The position numbers and the translations under genes are program-made. Source: Boesenbergia rotunda (taxonomy: Eukaryota; Streptophyta; Magnoliopsida; Zingiberales; Zingiberaceae). From it: DNA of 64,000 nucleotides. The notes beneath the pieces are model-generated. The model saw only the letters and a program-made list of their open reading frames with translations, had not been told where the DNA came from and did no database searches. The DNA lies in assembly GCA_024364735.1 (NCBI GenBank), contig JAGFNQ010005179.1:62001-126000 (forward strand), in the 5' to 3' direction. The first letter of the stretch is position 1; every line of letters begins with the position of its first letter. Below, piece by piece: positions 45,101 to 55,692 of this stretch.

Positions 45101-48100
45101 AAAAGTTTATGATAAGGTCCTAAGAGAAATTATATGGAGAATTCTAGAAAAGAGAAGCGTTAGCGTAACATATATTGAACTAATTAAGGATATGTACGAA
45201 GATGTAACGACTAGAGTGAAGACTTCAGGCGGATTAACTGAAGCATTTCCAATAAGGATAGGGTTACATTAAGGATCAACTCTAAGTTCCTATCTTTTTA
45301 TACTAATCATGGACGAACTCACTGAACACATTTAAGATACAGCACCATGGTGCATGTTGTTTGCACATGATATTATTTTGATAGACGAGACACGTGAAAG
45401 AGTAAATGCTAAATTAGAATCTTGGCGGGAAATACTAGAAATGAAAGGTTTTAGGCTTAGTAGAGTAAAGACAGAATATATGAAATTTAAGTTTAGCAAT
45501 ATTAGACGTAATGAGACAATTATTAAGATAGGAGATGACGAGTTGTCTAAAACTGAGAGCTTTAAGTATTTAGCATCATTTTTGCAAAGTGATGGAGGGA
45601 TTGAGAGAGATATCTTAAGTAGAATACAAGCAGGATGGTTGAAATGGAGGTTAGCGTCGGGTGTTTTTTGTGATCGTAAAGTACCTCTAAAACTTAAAGG
45701 GAAGTTCTACAAAACGGCAGTTAGACCTGCTATGTTATATGGTGCTGAATGTTGGGCTATGACTCGGGCACATGAGCAAGAGACGAAAGTTGCAGAAATG
45801 AGGATGCTAAGGTGGATGTATGGACATACGAGAATGGACAGAATAAGGAATGAGAGCATTAGAGAGAAAGTCGGAGTTGCGCAACTATTGAGGAAAAACT
45901 TCGAGAAACACGTTTAAAATGGTATGGACATGTACTTAGACAACCAATAAATGTCCCTATTAGGCGATGTGAAACTACGATAAATACGCATATTAAACGA
46001 GGGAGAGGAAGGCTAAAAAAAGACTTGGTTAGCAACAATAAAATAAGATAAATTTTATTTAAATATAGATGATGATATAATAGGGGACAACCCAATGGCG
46101 TAGAAGGATTCATATAGCCGACCCTACCTAGTGGGATAAAGCTTGGTTGTTGTATGATACTTGCTTCATGAAAGACTAGTATCATCTTCCTCCTTTAGTA
46201 TGTTTAATGACACTGATTCTTGAACTGTCTACCTGTTGTGCATATGATATCTTCTTTAGTTGCTTGATATGTAAAAGCATGGATCAATAAGCTTCTAAAC
46301 TTCTTTCTACTATTTCTCTAGTTCTAAAACACGTTTATTAACCTTTTCAATTAATTTTTCAGTGTGATGTTTTCCGCATCTTGCATCATGATTCATGGTC
46401 AGGCCGCATCAATAATTTCTTGAGGACAACGTGGAAAGCATTCTTGTACATGCTGGATCACTCTTATGTGTCTTCTGCCGCTACTCTCGTGTTGACATTG
46501 GCATCATTTTTCTTCTTGCCTACAAAACTATCACGGAAAAGTCGTGCCATAATTGGTGTTCTTCATGTTTCCGCTCATTTGTTTGCCGCATTAATTTTGA
46601 TGTTGCTTTTGGAATTAAGTATTGATATATGTGTCCACAATCGCCTATTAGCAACTTCAGGTATGTTTTTTGGAAGGTTCCCTGTGCCATATTTATATAT
46701 ATTGCTAATAAGTTGATTGCTGCAGTTTGTTCTGATTTCCTATGCAAGTTGGTCTCTTGACGTCGATTTTATTGTCAAACAGTCAACATTATATGTTGGT
46801 ATAAAGTTTATTATTAACTAATTTTGTACACTCACCTTTAAGACTAAGATCAAATTCTAAGATGACCTAAAATGATAAGGTGCTAAAGTATAGAGTTGGT
46901 GAGTTAGAAACAAGGGTTAGACAAATCTGATGTTGGTTGTCTCAGCTAAATACAACTCTTAATCTTTTTCATTTCAGCTTGGAATTGAATTTGTCGGACA
47001 AAAATTAGAAGTGTCTGCAAAGATAAAATGTTGAAAAATGCAAACAATGATGTTGAAGGTAGATACATGGAAGTTGCAGACTTCTTGAGGTCTACAAGTT
47101 CAATCAATCCACTATTACGAGGCAGCCAATTCTCACAATTTGTAGCTGTATGGAATGTTTTGAAATACTGATTTGATAATATTCCTGACACTTTGTTGGG
47201 TTTTACATACCAGTACACTGACTGAATAATACCCACCTGTGAAGAAAACATGGATAAATCCTACAACAATAGTTATAAGGTTTCTTTATTAGAACTTTGC
47301 TCAGGTTGCTGTATTTTTTAGCCTTATCGTTTTTGTGATATTTCAGCTAATAATGGCTTATCCTTAAAGGACCTGAGTTGTCTTATACCCACTTGCAAAA
47401 ACATGGATAAATCCAACAACAATAATTATAAAACTTCTTTACTAGATTTTTCCCCAGATTGCTGTATTTTTTAGCCTCCAGTATCGATTTTTGTGATATT
47501 TCAGCTGATATTGGCTTATCCTTAAAGTACCTAAGATGTCCTTTGCCTCTATCAGGCTATCACACACTTTATGAATGGTATAGATCCATGGAAAGTGAGC
47601 ATTTTCCTGACCCGAGTGGGCTGCGGACTCGTATTGAACAATGGACATTTGGACTTTATCCTGCATGTATAAAGTATCTTATGTCAGCTTTTGATGTTCC
47701 TGAGGTGATCAAAATTCTGTGCATTTTTTAGATTCAGTTGACTAGTTGCTTTACCATTAGTAGTTTTTTTCCTTCACAGGTTATGGCTGTTAGCAGAAGT
47801 AACATCTGCAGAAAAGGTATTGAGACACTTCCACGGGGTGGTGCTATCATCTACTATGCTTCGGTGTTTCTATACTTCTGGGTCCTCTCTACTCCAGTTG
47901 TCTCTCTGATATTTGGAAGCTATTTGTACGTATGCATCAATTGGTTTCATATTCATTTTGATGAAGCTTTCTCTTCCCTTCGGATTGCGAATTGCAAAGC
48001 ATTTACTCGTTTTCATATAACTGAGGCTGGTGACCTTGAAGTCTTCACTCTTGCTGTTGATAAGGTAATAATTTTCTCATTAGCTTACTTTGGAATACAG

Positions 48101-49764
48101 CATTCACTTTTCTAAAAAAACATAACTTCATACATGATCAAGTTGTACCAGCCTGGTAATTATTATACTAATTTTAAAAAGTCATACCCCCAAAACAATC
48201 TTCTTGCTTATTAATTTTAGCTGGCTCTTTGACTCTATTTGTTAATGTTCAATGCCTGCTAAATCTATTGATATGCTTAGGTTATGTCATTTTTTGGAAT
48301 GTATATCATGATGGTGAAGGGGAGCCTTAGCGCAACGGTAAAGTTGCTGCCGTGTGACCTAGAGGTCACAGGTTTGAGTCACGGAAACAATCTCTTGCAA
48401 AGCGAGGTAAGGCTGCGTACAATAGCCTCTTCCCCGGGACTCCGCATCGTCGGGAGTTTCGTGCACCGGATTGCCCTTTTATATCAATGTATGGTGCACT
48501 ATTCAATACTATAGTTTTGAACATGGTTTCGAATTTAATTTTGTGTCGATTGGCATGGGTAAAATTTTTAGTTTTACCCAGTGCACGAGAAACTCCAATA
48601 CTCCACTATGCCATTGGATGAGTCCTTCCGCGATTCTACTTTCATCGCACCATCTTTTGTGAGCCTGAGCATCTTTGGCGAGGATGAGACTCTTCTGCAT
48701 GAGATGCAAGCATCTTTCGATTTAGTTGTCCTTTCATCAGGACAAAATCCTTTTGCTTGAGCCAGGAGTGCCTTCCCCTTTCCGTGAGGGTCTTCCACCT
48801 TTGTCGTGAGTGCCTTCTATGAGCCTGAGTTACTTCCACGAGAAAATAGCACTGATGCTGACGTTACCTCACCAACGAATTCTATGCAAATCTATATCAC
48901 AGATTATAGATTAAGTACCATTCTCCAAATTTATGAGCAGGAAGTTATCCTAATTTGCTTCAATAGTGACGTCCATGTTGGTTTTCTGCATTCCAAAGAT
49001 GCTCGCAGATCTCTATTCACACAATGCACATGTTTTCTTCCTGGTTTTCTGCATTCTGAAGATGCTCGCAGATCTCTATTCTCACAATGCACATGTTTTC
49101 TTCCGTATGATAGTTTCCGTAAGATACTCTTGGACATTAAAACTACATATAGGAAATTTGGCCATTAGGATGCACTTGTTATTTAATTGTTGTGATTTTT
49201 TAATTAGATTCTCGTCTCCTCTTTGTCTTATAACCTGCCAGGTTTGTTACTTGTGCCTAGTTATCAACATGAGTTTTCTAACATGTCAAAGCTAGATGGC
49301 ATACTTTTTCCCAAACTATTTTTGAAAAAGGAATTTAAATGCAAGATTCTTGACTCTTGGTCACACTTTATGTTAGGCCTTAGTGATTGCATTATGGACG
49401 GTAATGTCTTACCCCATGTCACATTCACAAAGAAACAGGGATCCTCAGAATTGAAGTTTTAGGACTTAAAAATCGAAGATTAACATTATAAGTAGTGTTT
49501 CTTCAGAGGTTGTATATAGATGTTTATCCATATATACCTTGTGTAACCTCAGGTTCTTCCTCTTTCTGTTAGGTTCCGAAGGACTGGGAGTTAGATCCAT
49601 ATTGGGATGCTGAACCAAAACAACCACTACAACTGAGCCATATCAGAAAGTTTCCCAGCAAATGGAGGTCGGCTTTTGGTGCAGACCCGCTCAAATCTGT
49701 GCGTGTTGTTGACCATTTCGTTATCCATCGGAAACCAAGCTCTGCTGTCGGTTCAACTAGTTGA
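39160..49764 (+). CDS. Multi-pass membrane protein with calcineurin-like metallophosphoesterase domain, 15 exons
   Basis: Exons: 39160-39461, 39604-39829, 39916-40167, 40258-40373, 40597-40692, 40788-40875, 40962-41191, 41788-41972, 42123-42322, 42744-43076, 43260-43361, 46363-46660, 47556-47704, 47780-48064, 49573-49764. All introns are GT-AG and all joins keep frame: 3054 bp, 1017 residues. The N-terminal third has several hydrophobic spans (about 41-60, 69-85, 100-160). The metallophosphoesterase domain (about 375-650) shows ADTGDGG, GGDLAYPN, GNHDWFDG, LTHEPSW and AGDLHHY, the metal-ligand set. The C-terminal part has more membrane spans (IIYFLLVFSMF, about 695; others near 735-800 and 870-900) and a soluble tail. 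It fits the plant 'calcineurin-like metallo-phosphoesterase superfamily' membrane proteins; substrate unknown. No lesion is visible despite transposons in introns 11 and 14, so it is probably functional. Confidence 0.92.
44001..44195 (-). mobile_element. tRNA-derived SINE in intron 11
   Basis: On the reverse strand the head reads GGCGTAGCGCAGGCGG (A-box-like) and then GGAGTCGATTCT (B-box-like); the 3' end is an oligo-T tail (A10 at 44001-44010 on the plus strand). It is flanked by 15-bp near-identical repeats AATYGTCACATTAAT (43986-44000 and 44196-44210). It is a complete SINE insertion opposite to the host gene. Confidence 0.82.
44701..44718. repeat. Target site duplication of the intronic LINE, left copy
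   Basis: TATGATACTCGCTTCATG here and TATGATACTTGCTTCATG at 46153-46170 differ at one base. Confidence 0.9.
44719..46152 (+). mobile_element. 5'-truncated RTE-type LINE in intron 11
   Basis: It begins inside the RT region (compare 12670 in the other LINE) and ends with the RTE tail CCTAGTGGGATAAAGCTTGG plus TTGTTG. A 188-codon frame (45354-45917) carries the late RT and connection region (FKYLASFLQSDGG, AVRPAMLYGAECWAMTRAHE, MLRWMYGHTRMDRIRNESI). The catalytic box reads FAHDIILID where the family has FADD, so the enzyme would be dead even without truncation. An 18-bp target duplication brackets it. It is sense to the host gene. Confidence 0.93.
47250..47553. repeat. Tandem duplication, 2 x 152 bp, ending at the exon 13 acceptor
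   Basis: Units 47250-47401 and 47402-47553 share CATGGATAAATCC, TTGCTGTATTTTTTAGCC and GATATTTCAGCT. The second unit runs to within three bases of exon 13 (47556), so the branch and pyrimidine region of intron 12 is doubled. Confidence 0.8.
48317..48479 (+). mobile_element. Au-type SINE in intron 14
   Basis: The body starts AAGGGGAGCCTTAGCGCAAC, with an A box TAGCGCAACGGT and a B box GGTTTGAGTCA, followed by the family's AAGGCTGCGTACAATAG and GTGCACCGGATTGCCCTTTT end. This is the widespread angiosperm Au SINE. Imperfect flanking repeats are TATATCATGATGGTG (48302-48316) and TATATCAATGTATGGTG (48480-48496). Confidence 0.9.
48980..49105. repeat. Tandem duplication, 2 x 63 bp, in intron 14
   Basis: Units 48980-49042 and 49043-49105 start GGTTTTCTGCATTC and share GATGCTCGCAGATCTCTATT. 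They differ at about four positions. Confidence 0.85.
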
Positions 49765-49903
49765 TTCCAGTTCTGGTTCAGATCTAAACTAATGAATGAA
49801 CTTTCTTGCAAGTGAACAAATTACCACAGGCAGAGCTGTTCGATTCACTTCAATTACTGCTCCTGCTGCAGGTTTAGTCAACTTTGTAGCACAGTCAGCC
49901 ATT

Positions 49904-50868
49904 ATCATCATTCAAACGCCCCTCTGAGTCAAACATGACTTTCATCGGCGGCTTGAGTTCTGATTTGATGTAAGTAATATTATATGTCCAGCAGTCATAG
50001 ACAGAAAAACACGAGAAGGATTCAGATCATATGACACTGGTTTGTATGTATCGTATACTACATTATCAATTGTTACACATAGAACATCAATTCCTGAGCT
50101 AACAGAAACTTTTTGAAGTCAGAATTGGCTCTAGTCTTGTAATTCCTTATGATTTTTGATTATAAATGCATTCTAACGTACTTGTTTGAACTTTTAACGA
50201 TACCCAAGTTTCAAAGGAATTTCGTGACTTTGATTTTTCTTTTGTCTGTCTTTTCATTTTGTCTTCATAATCTCGTATCATGCTAGTCTTGTAATTCCTT
50301 ATGATTTTTGATTATAAATGCATTCTAACGTACTTGTTTGAACTTTTAATGATACCGAAGTTTCAAAGGAATTTTGTGACTTTGATTTTCTTTTGTCGGT
50401 CTTGTCATTTTGTCTTCATAATCTCGTATCATGCTTAAAAATAGATGTTCATATGGATGCTGATTCTGCAGGGAAATATCTCGAACTCTACCACCATTTC
50501 AAATAACAAACACAAATGCTTCTCTTCTCTATTTTATAGATTCTTCTCTATTTTATAGATGAGCTTGCACCGATTAAATTTGAGTAAAAATCATAATTAT
50601 TTCATTGTCATTGAAATTATAATTATTATTTTGTTAACAAAAATTTGTTGTCTTAATTTATTTGTTTTATTTTCGTCTAATTAAATTTCTTTAGGGTAAT
50701 TTTATTTCATTTTCTTTTTTTTCTAAACAGATTGTAAAATTATTAATAATTAATAATTTATTATAATAAAAATCTCGAAACCTTAGTCCTGGCTCTAGAC
50801 GAATTGTCATTGGAGCCGAGCCGCCGTCGGTCATCTCTCGAAGCCGAGCGTGATGGCGTCGAGAAGGA
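49904..50868. repeat. Downstream block, copy 1 (also at 54486-55292)
   Basis: About 0.95 kb after the metallophosphoesterase stop is repeated in direct orientation at 54486-55292. Shared runs include CATCATTCAAACGCCC, GTATGTATCGTATACTACAT and CTCTACCACCATTTCAAATA. Copy 1 also has an internal tandem duplication of 152 bp (50131-50282, 50283-50434) that copy 2 lacks. It may be 3' UTR of the gene and DNA beyond. Confidence 0.88.
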
Positions 50869-51224
50869 TAAAGGAGAGGCAATAGCAACAGACAACGACT
50901 CTCACCAATTTTTCAGAATTTTTCAAAATAAAAAAAAAATATAAAATTTTTTTTATGAGTAAAAATGGGCAGAGCCGAAGCTCGAACAAAGGATCCTTAA
51001 TTTAGTATTAGTTTAAGTTTTCAATAGGTGATGGTAAAATATCACATTGAGATATGGAAATAATTTAAGATATGTGCAAGTAAGCACTTATTCATGGAAG
51101 TAGCTTCAACTTCCACTTGGTATATAAAGGAATAGAAATAGGAGGAAACCGAAGCACCTATTCATGGAAGTTTCTTCAACTTCCACTTAGTATATATAAA
51201 GAAATAGAAAGAGGAGGAAACTAA

Positions 51225-51456
51225 GGAGGCGTTTGGTTTGTGTCATTTTCTATTTTCATTTTCCAGAAAATCGTATTTTCTAATTTTCTGGAAAATGACT
51301 TTTTTTTCATTCTCTAGATTTCCAGAAAACACTATATTTTTTTTTTTTGGAAAACAAAGCTGGAAAATGCAAACCAAACATGTTTTCCGGAAAGCCGCAT
51401 TTTCTACAGAAAATGAAAATGAAAAACAGACTGGAAAATGCAAACCAAACGCCCCC
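51225..51456. mobile_element. Tourist-like MITE, 232 bp
   Basis: Ends GGAGGCGTTTGGTTTG and CAAACCAAACGCCCCC are flanked by TAA (51222-51224, 51457-51459). The interior has CATTTTCCAGAAAATCG-type palindromes shared with the MITE at 35740-36170. Confidence 0.88.
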
Positions 51457-51459
51457 TAA

Positions 51460-51956
51460 ACGTTTCCTCACTTTCTTCTTCTTCCTCTTGAGAAAGAGAA
51501 CTAGGGGTTCTCTGTTCTCCTTGTGTCTAATACTCGGTGACCGTGCGAAAGACGTGGACGAAGGGATTCCACACTAGACTTAGCACTTGGTATTAGTGAG
51601 TAGTAAGCATCAAGGTAAAATAGATCACTCACCTGCAGTAAAAGTTATTCTCGTACGATTTTAGTTGTCGTAGAACTTGATTCTAATCCTTTTGTGTGTG
51701 TGATCTAAGTATAGCAAGACCAAGGTCTTGATTTACCCCAAAATGAGTTTTGGGATTAGGGCACGCAAGGTGCTCGATGAAAGTACAGAGTAAGACCGAG
51801 GTCTTACTTTTACTAAGTCCTAGAACGAGTTCTGGGACTAAGGCACGCAAGGCGCATTGATGTAAGTACAAGACCAAGGTTTTGATGTGTCCCAAAATAA
51901 GTTTTGAGAATATTATTTTTTTAGTGCGAAGAATATGCAAAGTGTAAGCATTATAA
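51460..51956. other. Degenerate tandem DNA around AAGACCAAGGTCTT
   Basis: Units of about 90-110 bp share AAGACC(A/G)AGGTCTT, AAGTTTTG/GAGTTTTGGGA and GGCACGCAAGG. The sequence resembles LTR or leader DNA of a retrotransposon. No gene is visible. Confidence 0.5.
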
Positions 51957-51969
51957 GTACAAGCATTAC

Positions 51970-52830
51970 GGTAAAGACACCACAAATCCGTTGATGGCTG
52001 AAGCTTTGCCAAAAAAGCCTAAAGGGTGAATAGATAGGGATGGTGAATGGATCCACCGTATGTGATTCATCTAGTCCGTAGCAAACGGCTACGGTAAAGA
52101 CACCACAAATCCGTTGATGGCTGAGGCTTTGCCAAAAAGCCTAAAGGGTGAATAGATCCACCACAGATCTATCTAGCCCGTAGTAACGGCTACGGTAAAG
52201 GCGCCACAAATCCGTTTATGGTTGGTCGCTTACCAAAAGCGAACATCGGGTTCATGGGTTCTCTTTTGTTTTTCATAATCAAGGTTAAACTCGTTTTTCT
52301 TTTATACCTTTCGTATGAAAGAAATTACAGCACTTTTCCTGATGCAAAACAAGGAGATGGTGATTGTGGTTACTGGATTTTTTGAGAAGGGCATTCACTT
52401 CATAACCGCTGTGCCAAAGGATTTTTTCTGATGGAGGACTCTACTTTCTGATGAAGGACCTTTAGCAATTAGGGCCTGGAAATTCTATTTCAAGATTTTT
52501 CGAGTGGTTTGGATCAAAGAGGTGGGGATAAATATTGATGCGGTATGAAGATAGGGAGCATTTCGTTGGGAGACTTAACACGAACGTGAGAAGGTTTATA
52601 AGAAGATGGCTGCTAATTGTATAGACTTACATAAGTGTAGTCAAAATAAAGGTCTTGAGTTAATAAGAAGCTGACTCATATTTGTATAGGTTTGAATAAG
52701 TACAGCCAGCTCTAGCAATACCTGTAAATCATTTGAGTCATTGTAATTCTGGATTAGGAGGTCAGGTCGGTCCCCCTTCTAATGTGGATCTTCTTTTCAG
52801 GAATAAAATATTCCTTTACCAAAAAAAAAA
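51970..52830 (+). mobile_element. Poly(A)-tailed retroposon with 5' tandem units
   Basis: The body ends in A10 (52821-52830) and is flanked by GTACAAGCATTAC (51957-51969 and 52831-52843). At its 5' end stand about two and a half units starting CGGTAAAGACACCACAAATCC at 51969, 52092 and 52193. The rest resembles the 3' end of a plant L1-type LINE (AATAAAATATTCCTTTACC before the tail), but no clear RT frame is present. Confidence 0.75.
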
Positions 52831-52843
52831 GTACAAGCATTAC

Positions 52844-53930
52844 AAGTTTTAAGTATATTACTTTTTAAAATGACATGTACTGGGTCGAGGCCCATGAGAG
52901 ATCTAGGCGAGCCTAGTAGAGACGCTCTAGTAGAGTTTGGTGGCTCGCTACCCCGAAACCTATTAGGAATGCACGCATTGGTACTGTGTCGGGCCCAAAA
53001 GCAGAATGTTTATCTATTTTAAAGTATAAGAGTATACAAGTTTTCAAATGCAAGCATTTGTTTCAAACATGTTAAGCATTTTTCATTTCAAGCAAGGTTT
53101 TCAAATGCAAACATTTGTTACAAGTGTATTCATAAGCATATTTTTTGTTAAGTATGACATTTCCAGTTACATATGTTTTTAAAGCAAGCATTCTTTTAAT
53201 CATGAGCATGTTTAATATTGATTGCATGTTTTGTGAGAGTAGGATCTATTTGCTAAACAATTTGCTTATAGTTTGCATCCTTTTACTGCAGATAAAGGTA
53301 AAGAAAGGATGTAAGTCAATGAGGCTAACGGAAGGATGATTGGTGTCAGTGGCGGTGGAACCGTGGAGTGAGAACTTGGGATGAGACTTGCTAGTGCTCT
53401 AAGTTCTAAGCAGTAGAACTTTATCGTTTATTGCTTAAGTTTCATGATAGTAGTGTTAATTCCGCAAAGATTATAAGATTGAGTTGTTTTATAGCTTACT
53501 ACTTGAGTTGCATGCTAGATGATTTATGATCTAGTCCAAGTATTATGATCGTAAGCTTATGATTGTGAGTTATATAATCATAGTTAGCGGTAAAAATGTT
53601 ATTCATGATCTCCTGATATGGTTCGGATGTCTGGAATTGAACTTCCAGAAGTATCAGTTGGTAGCAGTCGACTGCCCTCAGTGAATTCGAGGGAACAGAA
53701 ATATTAGTCGAGTGAAATCCAGGTAGAGTTGACTGATCAGTCGTTCCACCAGTCGACTGACCCATGGCCCAATTTCGAACAGAAAGATTGGTCGAGTGAC
53801 CTGGGGCCGGAGTTGATTGGCAGCAATCGATTGCTCCTCCATCAGTCGCCTGGTGATAGTGTAGGAGAAAGAAATTGTGACCTCCCTCTAAGCCTATAGA
53901 GAAAGGGGCGTTACACCACGTGTCTTATGG
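52844..53930. other. Retrotransposon-like non-coding DNA
   Basis: Contains repeats of CAAGCATTTGTT-type sequence (53040-53220) and scattered CAGTCGACTG motifs (53670-53860). No gene is supported. Confidence 0.4.
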
Positions 53931-54285
53931 GCCGGCCTCCATATCGTGGAACCCATAAGTTGGACCACCCTTTTTATTGGGTCTCCACATACACATATAT
54001 GCCCATTAGTCATTTTACACCTACATCCATTATCATACTGGACCAATGGTCTTAGGTTGTCACTTCACTGCAACTTTACCTACTCCACTGACAGGTTCAG
54101 CTTCTACGTGACCCAATAATCTATCACTGATTTGCTTAGAGACCCAAGAGCCTAACCACTAACATGCTCAGTAACTCATTGCCTTATTTGTTTTTCAAAA
54201 ATTTCTTACAAAAAATCTACCAACATGATAGTCATGTTACGGCTGATTTGATATCTTGACGGTGAAGAGTCACTAAGGGGCGTTG

Positions 54286-54295
54286 TATATAAATA
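54286..54295 (+). promoter_or_regulatory. TATA box in LTR-like sequence
   Basis: TATATAAATA lies in a stretch (about 53870-54403) that looks like a short LTR: a leader with CATCTTTGCTTCATTC and an end near GTTTACTTTTCA. I could not find matching flanks, so a solo LTR is only a guess. Confidence 0.4.
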
Positions 54296-54485
54296 GAGGT
54301 CCTTTCTCTACGGTGCAAGTATGAGTTTTCTACATCTTTGCTTCATTCAAGTTCTAGTTCTCTAATTCTCTGGTGAGAAACTGACTTGGTGAGTGTTTAC
54401 TTTTCAGGCTTGGAAGATGGTGGTGTTAGTTCAACTAGGGTCAACAATCTCGCCATGTTACACTTCACCGTCGTGAACAGGATCA

Positions 54486-55292
54486 ATCATCATTCAAACG
54501 CCCACGAGTCAAACCTGACTTTTATCGGCGGCTTAATTTCTTCTTTGATGCAAGTATTAGTATATGTCTACAGTCATAGTAATAGAAAAACAAGAGAAGG
54601 ATTCAGATCACATGAAACCCTGGTTTGTATGTATCGTATACTACATTATCAATTGTTACACACACTACATCAATTCCTGAACTAACATAAACTTTGTGCA
54701 GTCAGAACTGGCTTTAGTCTCTTGCAATTTTATAACGTACATGTTTTAACTTCTAACGATACTGAAGTTTGAACGGAATTTCGTGACTTTGGTTTTTCTT
54801 TTTTTTCTGTCATTTCATTTTGTCTTCATAATCTCGTATCATGCTTAAGAACATATGTTCATGTGGATGCTAGTCCTGCAGGGAAACCTCTGGAACTCTA
54901 CCACCATTTCAAATAACAAATACAAAGGCTTCTCTTCCCTATTTATGGATGAGCTTGTACAAATTAAATTTGGTAAAAATCATAATTATTTCATTGTCAT
55001 TGAAATTATAATTATTGTTTTGTTTACAAAAATTAGTTGTCATAATTTGTTTGTTTTATTTTCGTCCAATTAAATTTCCTTAGGGTATTTTTTTATTTTT
55101 CTTTTTTTAAACCAAATTATAAAATTAATAATAATTAATAATTTATTATAATAAAAATCGCGAAAACCTTGTCCTGGCTCTAGATCAATTGTTATTCGCA
55201 TCGAATCAAGGCCAAGATCTGGTGCTTTATAAACCAGCCGTCAAGCCGCTGCCGCTCATCTCTCGAAGCCGAGCGAGATGGCGTCGAGAAGG
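54486..55292. repeat. Downstream block, copy 2
   Basis: Direct repeat of 49904-50868, without the internal 152-bp duplication. Both end near GATGGCGTCGAGAAGGA. Confidence 0.88.
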
Positions 55293-55692
55293 AATGGGAG
55301 CTGAAACACTTCAAAGTGACTTTGATTTAAGAATCCTCAACTAGTAAAGGAATATTTTGTCTATATGCAAGCCATTCGTTCCGACTAGTCGGGAGAATAT
55401 TAAGAATCCTCAACTATATGCAAGCCAATTCGTTTACATTCTTGATGCTGCACTAGTTGGAGGAACAAGTACGAAAAATATTGCGAACAAAATGTTTCAA
55501 GTTTTTCCCTGTTTACTGGCCTTCATCAATCACAGCACCATCACCGGGCGCGGAGGGGGATGCAAACTGCGTTGTCGTTGTCGTTTGGGTCTGTGGCATT
55601 GTGGTCGGGGTCGTTGTCTGAGTTTGCCTTGTCGTAGTCGTAGTGGTTTGGGTCCTCGTCGTAGTGGTCGTGGTCAAAATAGTCTTAGTCTT

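Noticed and set aside
46520..46747. Reverse frame over exon 12 of the phosphoesterase gene
   Set aside because: Shadow of the coding exon on the other strand.
53870..54403. Possible solo LTR with TATA box
   Set aside because: No matching target duplication or clear TG...CA ends; kept only as a TATA-like site.
55560..55690. GTCGT-rich open frame
   Set aside because: Low-complexity sequence; composition alone keeps it open.
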